64,000 nucleotides of DNA from Pisaster brevispinus (GCA_023634235.1 JAMKCF010000011.1:824001-888000); one strand, 5' to 3'. Counted from the first letter of the stretch, positions 33,847 through 48,200 are shown. Notes: generated by a model not told the origin, from the letters alone. Numbers and translations: made by a program.

Positions 33847-34551
33847 AAAGTAAGAGAACATTTCAGAAAATGACTTGAAGGAATGTGATAACAAACAGAA
33901 AGACTGACAAAACTTTAAAATGTATCCCAAGATGAAACTCACTCATTACAAGGGATTGTACATCACCTTTTTTGAAAGAAAAAAATATTTTGAAAAACAT
34001 TTGTTATAAATTTAAATGGCACTCAAGGCGCAAGAAAACTTCAGCTTCATTGTTTGTATAGAAGGCGGAACACAATTACTTAATTCACCTTAAACAAAGA
34101 ATATGTGATTTGCTCAATTTGTGTTATTCAGAATTGATCCTTTTCTTCCAAGTTCTGATGAAGTAAAATTGCATTCAGAAAATGTTCAACTAAAAGTGTA
34201 AAAGTGTACAATCCCTTCTAGTGAAAAATACTAGTGAAAATTATTGCTATTGGAAAATGTATCATCTTTAATACCATCATATAGCTGTTAAGCACACACA
34301 ATTTCTGAGCACATCAAAATCTTGCTTAGCAAAAACAAAACAGGTTACCAGCCCAACTACCATGTCAAGCAAGATGTTTCTGTGTTTAAAGCAAATGTTG
34401 TGATTAACAACTTTATGAAATAGGGCCTTGGGCACGAACCAACTTCTGTTTATTGCGTGTGAGAATGTTAAGACCTGAGTGGAGTGTCACAAAAACAAAC
34501 ATGTTTGCCCCTCTTTAAAAACTGAATGAATGGTGATTTTGGTTGAAACAG

Positions 34552-34662
34552 CTTGCAAGGACACCGATCCAAACTGTGCACAGTGGGCGGAAACAGGAGA
34601 ATGCTCAGCCAATCCACAGTGGATGTTACCCAACTGCCCTAAGAGCTGTGACCATTGTGACT
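34552..34662 (+). CDS. Distal exon: ShK module 21 (alternative end)
   Basis: ShK module (CKDTDPNCAQWAETGECSANPQWM, CPKSCDHC), typical of the family. Acceptor gaaacag/ct, donor gact/gtgagt, phase 1-1. It lies 5 kb beyond the main polyadenylation signals and has no start codon or signal peptide nearby. It is best explained as an alternative downstream exon joined from exon 27753 or an earlier one. Confidence 0.75.
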
Positions 34663-35446
34663 GTGAGTATCATACGAAACCTTTCTGCCGATTAACCCAA
34701 TGCACCTGCCCTCATCACCTACAATAAATAGTTGCGCCATGTTGGGAGTCAGTTTCCTTGTGTGTTAGGGAGGGTCTTATATAATCAAGTCCTAAACACA
34801 AAGGAATGTTCCTGTGCATGTAACACAAATATTGTGAATATAGTGAATTTTGTTTAATGTATTGTCAATTGTAGTTACAAACAATGTGACTGAACCAGAC
34901 AGTTGATCACATGGCTAGAATTAGTTTGCTAGAGGCAAAAGATAATTCCAGATAAATCTCATCTTTAAGGGCAATTTGGGTATTGGCTTTAAGCCAGGCC
35001 AAGCGCTCAAATTTTTCTAAGCAGCCACGTGGTTCACCGACCCATCATGCAATTTGAAAGAAAAAAAACTCTGCGTGGCACATGCTGTATTTACGCAAAA
35101 AGAAAAGCTGTGCGTTAAAAACAATTATACCCGGCATTGCCCGTCAAGATGGCCAACTTTACACTGAGTGGTGGGATCTATCTGTATAGACCCCACCATT
35201 AATCTCCACCCCCCTTAATGCACTAAACAATCAAAACCACAACACAAACCAAAGAGTCCAACATGTTCAAATCCTGTAACAAAATGTGAACAATCTGCCA
35301 TTTGGAATCTTGAGTGTAGTGCTGGGCACTCCATGGCACACACATTCTATTTTTTGCATCCCTGTGGAGACATATTTTGTTCTTTCCTTTGTCCCTGTCA
35401 GCCTGTAGTTGAGAACCTCCAATAGACTTTGTACACACAGTTCCAC

Positions 35447-35872
35447 TACGGTGGCTGATTTCCGCCAACAAAACACTTTTTCAGTACAGCGTTGTAACGC
35501 CCTATTAAGGCATTATTACACCCTACTAGGCGTTATAACGCCCTAATTTTACGACGTCATTACGCCCTAATTTACGGCGTTATAACACCCTAATTTATGG
35601 CATTATAACGCCCTATACAGTGTTATAAGGCCCTATACAGCATTATAACGCCCTAATTTTACGTCATAATGCCCATTAACGGCGTTATAACGCCCTATAT
35701 AACGCCGTAATAAGGCATTATATTAAGGCGTTATAACGCTGTAATAGGGCGTTATAACACCGTAAATTAGGGCGTAATAACGCCGTAAATTTAAAGCGTT
35801 ATTCACTGTAATAGGGCGTTATAACGCCGTACTAAAAAAGTGTTTTGTTGTTGGCGGAAATCAGCCACCGTA
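35447..35872. mobile_element. 426-bp foldback element made of palindromic units
   Basis: The outer arms tacggtggctgatttccgcc and ggcggaaatcagccaccgta are perfect inverted repeats, extended by caacaaaacacttttt against aaaaaagtgttttgttg. The interior repeats units such as ggcgttataacgcc and ccctaattt, first mainly in one orientation, then in the other. The outermost TA at both ends may be the target duplication. No ORF. Confidence 0.88.
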
Positions 35873-36396
35873 CATAACAGACAGAAACCTACCATTATAA
35901 CAGCTACACACACAAGGCCTGTGTAGTTCCCAGCAGGCATAATAGCAGTTTGAATGCGACCAGTTTGAATGCGATCAACACGACTCATGTCTTCTACAAA
36001 GAAATCTACATCAGACTGCAGTTAACTCCATCTTGTTCCCTGTGTTCAAATAGTAATAATGCATACTAAATTACATTACCCCAAAAGGCCAGGGGCCAGA
36101 CTGTTTTCCCTTTCAGCCTCACTTCAGTTACATTTACTTGAATGGGAGAAAAAAACAAGATGGCAATGTAGTTTTTAATCAGCGACAGAAAGACATTTCA
36201 ACAATGACACACTGTGCACACTAGATTCTTAAAAATTGAAGTTATTGGGACATCCGCCCCGTGTAGTATTTGCTCATTTTTTCCCCTACATTATTAACCA
36301 AGATTATTGTTATTCGTTTATCTTCCTAACTCATCCCTCACCTATCTCCCAACCCCCATCCTATCCACCATGTTGGTCACATACTTGTACATACAG

Positions 36397-36515
36397 TCAA
36401 TCCAATCTGTTATGACACAAACAGAAGCTGCATTGAATGGGCCGAGCGTGGGGAGTGCGAGACCAACAAAGGCTACATGAGACAAAGTTGTCGAAAGAGT
36501 TGCGATCGGTGCTAG
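36397..36515 (+). CDS. Distal terminal exon: ShK module 22, stop codon (alternative end)
   Basis: ShK module (RSCIEWAERGECETNKGYM, CRKSCDRC) followed directly by TAG (36513-36515). This is the same design as exon 28348, where the stop follows the last ShK cysteine. Acceptor acatacag/tc; phase 1 from exon 34552 gives an in-frame join. Confidence 0.75.
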
Positions 36516-39500
36516 GAACCAACTATTACTCACCCTGTTTTATTGTACCATACACATTCCCTGGTGCTCCTCTCATCTGCCATATTGGACCATGCGAGGA
36601 GGATGTGAGAGTGACTAGAGGGGCTCAGAATGAAGAGCTATCCTGGAGAAATACTGAGAAAACTTTCAGAATTTGAAGAAAAAAACTAGACAGTCCACCG
36701 TTTTGTTTAATTTTGTTTGCTTGTTGTCTTTTTCTTTTCTTTTTACAATGGACTTACTGACCAATTACTTAACTTTACATATTGGGGATAAATGAAAAAG
36801 CTAGTAGAATAACTTGATAGGAACTACGCTTTCTGTCATTCTCTTTCCGTGAAATGTTGACCCAGTCAAGGGTTTATAACTGCTTTATGACAATTATACC
36901 ATTGGGTTTGGGTTTTTTTGAGAGTTTTACAAATTGTATATACAGACAAATGTTTTTTGTTAAAATGATAATTAAACTTCATTACAATATTTTTAATATA
37001 ATATTCACCATACCTGAATCATATTTTAAAGAGTGCACACAACAATGGTAGGATTGAAAACAAATGTTTACAGATGTGCACATAGCTTACATGGTATAAA
37101 GACAGTCATATTTTAGCCTGTAATGCTATAATTTTTGAGAATTGAGTAAACAATTAGTGTCCATGTCACAAGACCAAACCTCAAATGTTTTTAAGCAGTG
37201 AAAACATAAGGGTTTTTTCACAGTTTTATGGTGACTCCAGTGACCGACTGGTGCCTAAATTTTCACAGGTTTGTTATTTCATTTAGATGGGTCACATAAA
37301 GTGTGGATGCTGGTCTTTGACAATTACCAACATTGTACATGTGCATCAACACAAACATTTTCAAGAAAGTTGTGAAATTTATTTCTGTATAAAGGCAACA
37401 AATAGAGGTATAATCAAATATTGTAACAATACAAGATTTAATACTTACCTATTTAACTCCCTCTTCTTTTCTGCGTGTAAATGGCAGCATTAAAAAATTA
37501 CAAGAACATTTCTGTCTTCCAGGTCAATATAAAACACAGGATTTCCTTTATTAAAAGTCAGAAATGTAACTTTCATCAAATGTGGATCTCACATTAGAAC
37601 TTTCTTTTTAAATGCCACTTCATAACTTATAAAGCTGTGCATTACAGATGGCGACACTAACCAGAATATGCTAACCAATCAACATACAATGTCATGTATA
37701 CCATATTTGACTGGTATCCTGCTCATTTTTGCTTAGAGTCCTACTGGGCCCCAATTTCATGAAGCTGTTGAGCAGGAAAAACTGCTTTGCAAATTTGCAC
37801 CAGTCGGCACATTGAAACTTCGTGGAATTTTGGCTGGTCACCTGTTTCTGCTAAGCAGGATTTTTATCTGCTTAAATAGTTTTTGTGCTTAGGCTTGATG
37901 AAATTTGTTCTGTACCATTTTGCTTTCACAAAATTAAGCTGCAAATTTTTGCATAAGCAGATGTGAATTGTACATAGTCAACATATCAAGCTAAACATAC
38001 TGCAATGATTTTACTTCAGAAATCATAAATGAAACAACCACACAAACCTTTGCTTAGCAGAATTGGGTTACCAAGCAAAACAAAAGGAGTTGTAGTATAT
38101 TGATTGTTCAAGTACTGGTTCCCTGGTCATTTCCTGTGTAGCAGTTGATGAGCAGTATTTTGGGCTACATTTCTGAATTGGGGCGTGGGCAAGGGTCTAA
38201 AACACTTGGACCAAGTGAGGAACAAAGAATTGTGTTTTTTCATAGTTTTAGGTATTTTGCTTTTTGTTTTGCTTTTTTTTTGGGGGGGGCAGAAAGAAAT
38301 ATCCGATTACCAATGTTTTTTAAAAATAACAATTACATTTAAAAACTTTAGCGGTAGGGTGGAGAGAGTTTTGTCTAGCAACGTTAGTTATAAAACAAAA
38401 GAGGATAATTATACAATGGGTCAACTGGGAGCAAAGAACCAAAGTGTAATTTATTTAAAACTCAGTTTTGTGTGTGTGTGTGGGGGGGGGGGGGGGAGGG
38501 GGGTCCGTCAATGGTGAAACCAGACATTTTTATTGGGGAGGGGAGGAAGAAAAGTGTTTTGGGGGAAACTCGTCACCCCCATCCCCTGGGTTAGTATTCA
38601 CACAAAAGCCACCAACCTCCCAAAGCTAAACATTAAAACCCCAAGACCGGATTATGGTTGACAGCAAAACAATAAGTTAATTTCCACATTCATAGTTGGA
38701 AAATGGATCAAATCTAAAAAGTTCTCATCGGGGGAACCTCTACAACCTCTCAACCTTTACAAGGGCGAGAGTATAATTAATTACCTGCAAGGTGCTGATA
38801 TAGTTGTCTTAATTATACAAACACTGGGAATCGGAACAGGCCCAAATTTGATTTAATAATTTATATGACTCATTGTTGATATAGGCACTCCTATTGTCAT
38901 TATTTACTTCATGTATATTATAAAAATATTTAATAATATACACATGTACCATAGCAACCAGATATTAAAACACTGCTAGATTAACATTATACTTGTTAAA
39001 ACTTGGACCAACTTGACCTCCTGGATAAACGCCTGGCCAAATGAAAAAAAGTATCTTCAGCGATGAAAAAGAACGTTTGGTTTCTGCAAGCTTCAGAAAA
39101 CACGGAGAATACAGTGCATGGCATAACACATCAGTGTGGGTGTAAAACCCAAAAAACATATGGACCATTATCATGCTGCAACCATCTTGTTCATGTTTCC
39201 TGTATCCAGTAACAGTAATGAATGCTAATACTCATTGTACAAAAAGAAACCGGGCTATTTCTCCTTCCAGCCTCGTTTTGATTACACTGAGTTGAATGGG
39301 AGAAAATCAAGATGGACACACTATGATAAAGGTCTATGCTTCATCCTCGATGCAATTAACACATCAATCAAATTGATTTTTTGCTAATTTTCACCTTGTT
39401 TACTGAGGAGGAATAAAATTAACATTTACAATATATTTTTTTAAAGAGTGTTTAAAAAAGTGCTACTCCCTTTTAGTTCATAAATTCAAATTTGAATGTT

Positions 39501-40014
39501 TTAGATCAATTATTGTTCTGATTTGCATAATAAATGCATAATGAATATATTGTTCTTATTATTTTAATCCAAGCTTTGGTTGAAGTACTGAGGAATGTAT
39601 GTAAAAATGTCTCGCACCAAGCCTTTCTTTATTTTATTTTTATTTTATTTTATTTATTTATTTGTTTTTAATCTTTGGTTTCAAGGCATTTTCAGTAAAC
39701 TATTAAGGTTAATAAAAACACTGTACCATTGAATGAGATAGTAAGGAGGGAGCACCACTTGCTATTCAAAGGATTTGGCACCATTTTGAAAATATTCAGG
39801 TTTTTTAAATCATGCTCAAGTCTACTGCAAATAAAGAAACATGTATTTACAAAAAGGTACAATTTTCAGCTAAACATTTCCCATAAAATAGTTGAGTTGG
39901 ACCAAGATTTTGAAGTTACTCAAGAAGGAGTAACATTTTCAGGTTGTTGGGAAAATTAAATTTACATGGACAGTACACGTTTTATCACGGTGAAACTATT
40001 TAAATAGTTGTATA

Positions 40015-40413
40015 TTCAGTTTGCGGTAACACCATGTGTATACATCTATACTACTAGGTGTGTAGATTTGTTCTTGAGAACTTGTCTTGCTATATTCATT
40101 CTACTGCAGCAGAGTAGATTTAGGAATTAGGGAGACCTTAGTTCTGAAAAGAACTGTCCTGCTTATTAACTTCAATCAGGGCGAGGTAGGGAATCACAAG
40201 AAGACCCCTCGATCCACTAAATGAAAGTAGTAGTCCTGGCCTATTTCCTACCTTCCGCCCAGGAAGTAGTCAATATGCAGGACAGTTCTTTTCAAAACTA
40301 AGTAGTCTCCCGAATTCCGAAATCCACTCTGCGGCAGTAGAATAAATAGCATGACAAGTTCTTAAAAAACAAATCTACACAGCTAAGCAGGTATGGTGTT
40401 ACCCCAAACTGAA
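40015..40413. mobile_element. Family F foldback element, copy 1
   Basis: The ends ttcagtttgcggtaacacca and tggtgttaccccaaactgaa are inverted. The homology continues inward through caagaacttgtcttgctat-like text, giving arms of more than 75 bases, and the inner half also mirrors (aggacagttcttttcaaaactaag). A second copy is at 49564-50054. Confidence 0.75.
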
Positions 40414-40489
40414 TTTACATTGCTACCTCACCATGCAATGCCTAAAAACCCATGTATTTAGTTGCTGAATTGCTTTTTGCAAAAAAAAA

Positions 40490-40584
40490 CTTAGTGTCGT
40501 GGCGTTTCAACCCTAGCAGAGTCTTTCTCAAAGGCTAAATGAGAGAAAGACCCTGTTAGGGTCAAAACGTCAGGCCACTAACTT
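40490..40584. repeat. Hairpin repeat, about 95 bp
   Basis: Left cttagtgtcgtggcgtttcaaccctagcagagtctttct, right agaaagaccctgttagggtcaaaacgtcaggccactaa. Imperfect complementary arms with a short loop. Fragments of the same text appear near 58070-58100. Confidence 0.6.
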
Positions 40585-42036
40585 ATTTTTGCATTTATAC
40601 CATAGGTCCTTTTGGTTAGTAAGCAGTGTGTAACACTAAATTCTAACTTCCTGAATTATTATTTGTCTACAAAAATCCAATATAGAATAAAGAAGGTTTC
40701 ATTTGGTCATGACGTATTGATAATTACAGGTTGTTTTTTTAAATATACAATGTACACAGGTTTCAAACTTCACACATATACAAAAGCGAAACAAATCAAG
40801 TAAATAGAAATTCAAAGGTATCTGCTGGGAAAGGGGCCATTCAGAATAATATAATATCATTATATTCCACACATCCAACAGCACAATTAGCACCAAAAAC
40901 AGGAAGAAGAGGAAATGAGAAGAAATGCTCAGTTTTAGACGTGGGAGGAATACCCCCATGGGAAAACCCAAGCAGTCAGGTAGGGACTGAAAAAAAACAT
41001 GCAAGGCTCCAGTCTGAGGTGGGATTCGAACTGGGGTCCACAGATAGGTGAACTGAGAGGCACAAAGAAACCACTGAGCCACTAATCAATTAGGACCTAT
41101 GCACTATCCTGTTCATAAGTCAATGTTTCGCACCAACATCCATCTGCTGAGCGCACAAGTTTTCTCACTAAATTTTTCAAACACGGGCATAAAGTGGTGT
41201 ACGATTTAACCAAAAATTAATCAATCCATTGGTCAAAGGCACTTCTGATATTTCTGACCTTTGCGGTTTTTTACACATGTGCTAAAAACACAGGTCCAAA
41301 TTTACTAAGAAGCTGGTCCAATGCTCACTGCATTTCCTATGGGCTTCTTGTAATCACTGGAGCCAAACCTTGTAAAGGCTTACAGTGGAACTACATACAT
41401 GTACACCATGAACTGGGCTAAATTTCAAAGAGCTGCTGAAGCACAAAAAGTAGCTATTTAGCACAACAAGAATAAGGTTACCAGCTAAAATAGTGGTATC
41501 CTGCTTATTTTTGCTACACAGTAGAAACATTTTCTATTGAAGCAGCTCTATGAAATTGGGCCCAGGTCAGTAGCTGTGCCAATAATTGCAAAATGCAGAA
41601 TACAAGATGCAAAATGCACCAACCCAGTGCCGATTTCATAGAACTGCTTAAGCACAAACAGTAGCAAAAGTACAAATAAGATCATGCTTACCAGAATATG
41701 ATTACTAGCTGAAATACCACATCACATGTACGCTCTATGACTGGTACCCAGCTCATCTGCTTTTAAGCAGCTCCACAAAATTGGGCTCTGCGGTCGATCC
41801 TTGTTCGCGCTAATGGAAATTTGAAACTCTCAGACTTTTGGGTTCACTGTAGAGGTTGTTATTTGCCATTGCATGGAGGGCGTGGGTAAGGGTTATGAAT
41901 ATATTATAAAGATGTGTCTGAATTGGCCGCTACGGCTACAGCTAAGGCTATGGCTTTGGCTAGATCGCGTCATCATGCATTGATGTATAGGATGTCCATA
42001 GCAACATCCTTATCAACAGTCTCAGCCTCGGAAGAA

Positions 42037-42207
42037 TTAACAGGTAGAACTGGGTTGGTATTCTTTTGCTTTGGATGAGGACGAACCTGTTGGATTTTGC
42101 ATCTGTTGACCCTCAAGTACGGGTTGGATGTCATTCACTAGAAGGTCCCCTACATTAGTCGCATCAATACTGCTTCTTTTCTTATCTAAATGGTGGCGTT
42201 TTATCAC
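42037..42207 (-). CDS. STRA6: STRA6 homologue: last coding exon
   Basis: Acceptor ttcctgtcag; phase 0. It encodes a hydrophilic cytoplasmic tail (VIKRHHLDKKRSS ... SSSSKAKEYQPSSTC) ending in TAA at 42037-42039. The tail extends beyond the conserved family core and its sequence is not recognisably conserved. Confidence 0.8.
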   Translation of the reverse strand: MIKRHHLDKKRSSIDATNVGDLLVNDIQPVLEGQQMQNPTGSSSSKAKEYQPSSTC

Positions 42208-45200
42208 CTGACAGGAAAATAACGATGGTTATTTGCAAACAAACAAAATCATGGTGACAGAGAATCACAAAAGAAGCCTCCTCCAAAATAGATTCCATTT
42301 CCTTTTTATATTTTCACCTGATTCAGTTATTAGTACATCAGTAAGATTTAATAGATAATGTAGTTTTTTTAATATTATCAACTGCGTCTTACAGGTTGAA
42401 TTTTCAGCCAACGAAGCATTCCGTGGCTTATATTCCAGGCAGCATGTGATGCGATCAAGCTAAATGAGTTGTTTGTCGGAAACATCAGTATGGAGAAACA
42501 AGTCAACAAGGGTGAAATTTAAATGCCAAATAAATAACATCAAAAAGGGGTTAAAATTAACATTGAAAGAAAATGTGCAGATGTACTTTCATTAAACAAC
42601 TCAAATTTAAACCCCTTTTTCTCAGTTTCGTTCTCTCATATCATATCTCTTGGTGTTTCTACTTTCACAACTTTTGAACCAAAGTTGGTTCAAAAGTTGG
42701 CATCAACATGGGGTTTTAAGAGCATTAAAGCATAGATTGTGCTCTTTTCAAATGTTAACAAAAATATAAAATGACCTGGGTCGACAAACAACTCATTTTG
42801 CTTGATCCGACTCATATACTCTCAAAACTTACGGTACAACATGAAAATGTTTAAAGATTATAGATTTTATGCACTGGTGTCATCATGCCGCCATCTTAGA
42901 TGTAAGACAATGATGAAACAATGGAAAATGCAGATGGGCCAATGAGTAGCCTTCCTTTGAACTCTAGCCGAGGGCGCCCTACTCAAATGCTGCCATGCCC
43001 ATGGGGCCTATTGTGAAAGTCTACTCTATCTTGGGACTACCGATCCTATGGGTTAAGATTTCAACCCAACCTCTAAGAGTCAAAAACCAGAAGACATCTT
43101 TCTTTTGCCTTTTGCTTTGTTCTTTATTGTTTTTTAGTTCAATTGTACAAGGTTTCTGACTTCTCAGAGATGTTCTTCTCAGAATTCTTCAAGTTCTGTA
43201 TTTCAGGCATTTTTTCAGATTTGGTTATTAATTTTGGTTTTTACCGTACACCGATGTGTGTTAGCACTGTATACTCAGTACTTTCCCGAGTTCTGTGAAA
43301 AAAAACATCCACAGGCATATTACTCGGGTGGGATTCGAACCCACGACCTTTGCAATTCTAGAGCAGTGTCTTACCAACTAGACCACCGAGATTGCCCGGT
43401 AGCTAGAGGCAGTTCAAATCCTATATTTTAGCAGCGGGTACCGCTTCCAAATCAAGTTCGTACAAAGAAAAAAATAAAATAAAATACTGTTTTCAAAAAC
43501 AAAGATAAGACACTAGGCTTATTACTGCAAGTATTTTTTGGTCGACTGGTGAACTATTTGAAGATGGACAACCAATTACCGCTTCTTTTTAAGATTTCAA
43601 ACAGCTCCTTATCAAAAAGAAGGAAATCGTGCAACATAAAGAGAAAAAAAAAAACTCTAACGATTGGTAGCATTACTTGTCTGTATTCTTGAGTGAACTG
43701 ATGCGATCTAGTGCACGGAACTCAACTTCTGGTACTGTCAACCGATCGTGGCACTTGGAACGTGTCCTGGAACAAACCTTTAACCATAATTGTTTTCCTT
43801 TGGATGGGAAGTAAAGCCATAGGTCCCATGTGACTTAAAATACACGTAAAAGAACCCAGTACACTTATCGTTGAGAAGGGACTTGCCCGCAACAATGGTC
43901 ACTGCATGGTATTTTTACTGGTAACCTGTTATTGCTAAGCAAGATTTTTCTGTGCTTAGCAATTTGTTTGTGCTAACAGGCTTCATGAAAGTGGGTCCCA
44001 AGCATTATTACTATAAAGTGTATAGCAAAGCAGCTTACCTCTACCATATGTGGCATCATGTTACGTTGGGCACCACCAGCTGCCCCGATGTCCACAACTT
44101 GTAGTTCTCCATTCTGCATGGTGACCTCTTCATTTAAAGAAACGGCAGGGCGCTTACGTAGGTGAATCAGCGACGGGTTGTTGATGAGTGTGATTGCCAG
44201 GTGCCAACGGAAGTACTTGAATAATCCAATTGGCCTCATTGGCCCTGAACAACAAGAAAATATTTATTATTCGGGACAGTCTCCTGTGCAGATCCTGAAA
44301 TTGTACCAGGGAAGGAGTTCAAAAAGAAACTCATCCGCCTGCCACCCCCCCTGCCCTCTAACAAAAAAGTAACTGAAAGGTTGAGATGTTGGTAATCAGT
44401 AGGAATTAAGGTCTGTAGCGAGATTAAGGCTATTATTATGTGATGGTGCAAGTTTTAAAGTTTATGAAAGGAAAAACAAGGGGGTAAAACATTCTCATAC
44501 CTTTTTCCTCATCTGTTTCCTCTTCAAGATCGCTGTAAGTGTTTATATCCTGACTAATGGTAAAACCGCGCTCAGTCAAGCGTTTCATTTTGCGATGTTT
44601 CTTCTGTGACATCAGGACGTCAAATACCATCAAGTGACAGAAGGTGACAAGGACAGGGTTACTGTGCGCATTCTCCGTGTACATATTGCCGACGTACACA
44701 TTATAGACTGCAAGAAATCACCAATCCATTGAGGTGTTAGTTGCTTGGCTGATGTATGATAAGTGAAACAAAATTCAATGAACAGTTACAGTTGAATGTT
44801 GGAAAATTTATAGTTTTTAAAAAGTGCAAAGACAAAAGGTGTATTCAACAAGCCACATACTTTGGAATTCCTTACCTGCATCCTGTTTCCCTGCACTCTA
44901 TCATTTGTCCCTATTCAAGTGAATGTGAATGGTTTTTTTTTAACTTCACTCTTTAATTCCTTTTTTTTCTTTCTTTCTTTTGAACAAATTTGAACGGGTC
45001 GGTTGGATGACAACACCCATAAAAGCATTATCTAATAGAACACCCACAAGTGCATTATGGGTAAAGCACATGAACAGTTGGGTTACAATAATACACAGTG
45101 AAAGGCTACGTCAGGAGTTTATAATTTGTCTCTAGCTTGTTTTTCATTTTTAACACTCCATCAATTTGCCCATACAAGGACAATCGTCATCAATGCCATG

Positions 45201-48200
45201 TCCACCAGCAACAAAAGCTCCCCATCACCTGCCCCCTGCCGACCGCACTAACTCCCATTGGTGTGATGAACGCAACGCCATATGGCTTACCCATCGCTAC
45301 TTAAGAATTACAAAGAAACAAAATGCTCTTCCCATGATGTATTCTACTTTTCGATTAGAGTGCTAGTAAACTTAAACTTACTTAGGTCCGGCATGCTTGG
45401 CATCAAGATGGGTATATCAATCCTCGGCAGAAAGAGAGTGAGACCCAGGATTCCAATGAGGAAGCGGATAATGGCCATGATGATACCATACAGCGTATTC
45501 AAGAACATCATGACAAAGGAAAAGATCAGGAACCAGACCCTATGTGTAAGATGAAAACAAATCAAAAATAAGACGGCTTTCACTCTTAAATTCCTGCCTG
45601 CTTTAGATGGATTCATTATAGTATTGATTTATACTTGTATCTGTAATGGCCACCAGCCAAATTGAGAAAAAATTTGAAATCAGCATTTACATTACATTAC
45701 ATTACATTTACATTACAGCACATTAAATACATTACATACAAACTACTTCACGTCAGTTGATTTGTCCACATTTTCTGGACTGACATGGCGGACGGTTTTT
45801 AACACCCATAAAAACTTCAGAATGCCCTCAATTTGTTGCTGTCTTTGGGATGGTTGATGTAAATATCAAGCCGGACTTTCTATTGTGTAGCATGTACGGG
45901 CATGCCACTACGCCCACTACGGTGGTACGCTTCATTTAACCCATATGAGGGCAGAAGGTACTGCAAATCATGCTCATAATATCCCTTTTTCCTCTTATTG
46001 TGTAATTCTTAATTCCAGACCTTTATCCACTATTATACAAATGTGGCATATAAGAATGGACAGGCTGCCACAATTGTTTACCATGGTATTCTGCTCAATG
46101 GAAGGCAAGTCCATGTGTTCAGCATACCATGGTAGTTCGCGGTGAGGGCCTACTCACAAGACAGCGTCAAATCCAAATTATGAGAATCTTTGTTGTCTTT
46201 CCTTTGTCAAGCCTGGGTTTCATTGTGGCAATGATATTTTCGAAGGAAAACGATTACTACAGAAGCTCGAGAAAGTTACCCAAAAATAATACCGAGCATG
46301 GGCGCGGAAAACTTTAGGAATATTGACGTGGAAGGGTTATAAGAAAGAAAATGAATTGTTGTAACTCTGAATTTTGTCAGATGAAAGCCAATGATTTTCC
46401 GGGCAGGGTTATGTTTCCTCAGTCCCTTGGGTCAATCATTTGGGTTATATGCGCCATCTTGTCCAAGGGAACATTGTTACACCCTGCTAAGCACAACTAA
46501 ACCTTGCTACACAGGAACAGCTTAATTACCACTCCAGAATGTCATGTAAATTGTTGCAACTGGTACCCCTCACAGTGTTCCCTAGCAAGAAAATATCAGC
46601 TTGGCTGTATCGTCTGCTTCATTGCGCTTGGAATTCTATTTTTTTTTAATGAGGCAAAGGTGCAAAAGTTTGAATTCAAAATGACTACATCTTTAAGCTC
46701 ACTTGTGTTGAATCGCTAACGGTTGGTCCCCATCATCCTGATTGATCTTGTCTTGAATGAATATAAATCGGACAAAGAGCGTCTGGCAGAACATCACTGA
46801 CATTCCAACAACCATCGATGGTCTGTGAACAAAGAGATCAAAGAGAAAACGTTTTATGCAATTCATTGGTGTATATATTTTTCGATTGCAACATTCAAAA
46901 TGGTTCATTCGGGGGACTACAAACGCCATTTCCATTTCGTTGACAGTATTTCAAATGGAAATATTTCCCGAGGGTATTGATACTGGCATGAACGTTTTGT
47001 GAATCAGATTGGCTCAGTGGTTTCTTTCCCTGCCTTTCACCTCTGTGGACCCCAGTTCAAATCCCACTTTAGGCCAGAGCCTTGCATGTGGATTGGATTT
47101 TCAGTTGTCCCTAATGCATAGATTTTCTTAATGAGGTTTTTCTTCAACATCTTAAACAGACTATTTCTTTTCTTTTCCTTTTCATCCTGTTATTGGCACT
47201 AATTTGTGGATGTGTAATAAGTAACTTTAAAAGACAAATAATCAGTGAGATTTCAGATTTAAACCAACCAGTTTCTGGTCTCTAAGCTATCGACACAGTT
47301 ATAAACTTTCAAGAGTACTCACATAGCAAGTTCTAAAATGATGTTGACGAGGATTGCTTCCGTATACCAAATGATAGCTCGAATGAGCATTGCCAATCCG
47401 CCAATGACCAGGAATAAGACGATCTGAACACTCATGTAACCTGAGAGGGGGAAAATGAAATAGACAATAGACTGTGCCAGTCTCCCACGTTATAGAAAAT
47501 GAGAAAACAACACGAACAAAGACGATATTTTTCTATGAATCAAATCTTCTTTTTAAATTCTATTTATACACAATTCTTGAAAAAAAAATATCCATAGCAA
47601 TTTGTTATCAATACAATTTCAATTTTTACATAACTGCATAAACAAATAATTTATTACAATTATCATTTAAACAAAATTACCAACCGGGGGGAGGTTTTTT
47701 TTTTTTTTTTTTAGAAACCCCATTTGCCAATCAAGCTCAAATTTGTGTCATCAAATAACATGAATGTCATTTGGGCATATTTCTTAATCATTTACAAGTA
47801 ACCGGAACTGGGGATCAAGTCTTATTCTCAGGTTTCTTTGTTGATTTGTTTAATTTATTTTACTTTCATGTATTTCATGGCTAAATTTTACTTTCCAAAC
47901 ATTTATTTCATTTCTTCTTGCAAACTATTTTTACCCAATAGTGGGAAAAAATCCTCATTTATGACCAATGCCCAATTCGGAAACATGTCGTATGTTCTTT
48001 AGATTGATACCTGTGAGGAAGAAGGCCACTTGGAATCCGATATACTTTAAGCTACCGACCTATGAAACAAAGACAAGATTTTTCAACACCATCAGTACGA
48101 CAAATTCACCAAAAAAAGCAATAAGTGTTCACCAGGGCAGACTGCAGAACTGCACTAGTAAACTGATTATGCTTTACATTGGATTAGGCATACAACCATA

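Larger units (their letters stand above)
36516..42036. other. Convergent intergenic region
   Basis: Between the plus-strand end at 36515 and the minus-strand stop at 42037. It contains family E MITEs, a family F foldback (40015-40413), a 95-bp hairpin (40490-40584), a family D repeat (40865-41085), and G-runs and T-runs near 38270 and 38480. No exon was recognised. It must contain the 3' UTR of the STRA6 homologue. Confidence 0.6.

Noticed and set aside
33280..33878. Long overlapping ORFs with 17-residue repeats
   Set aside because: They result from the 17-bp minisatellite lacking stops. No splice, start or domain support.
40699..41082. Minus-strand ORF of 127 codons
   Set aside because: It overlaps a family D repeat (SINE body). 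The hydrophobic part is read from the repeat, and no STRA6 frame fits.
43318..43396. tRNA gene candidate on the minus strand
   Set aside because: Strong B box, but the downstream tail is shared with copies at 24690 and 29730, and no clear anticodon arm was found.
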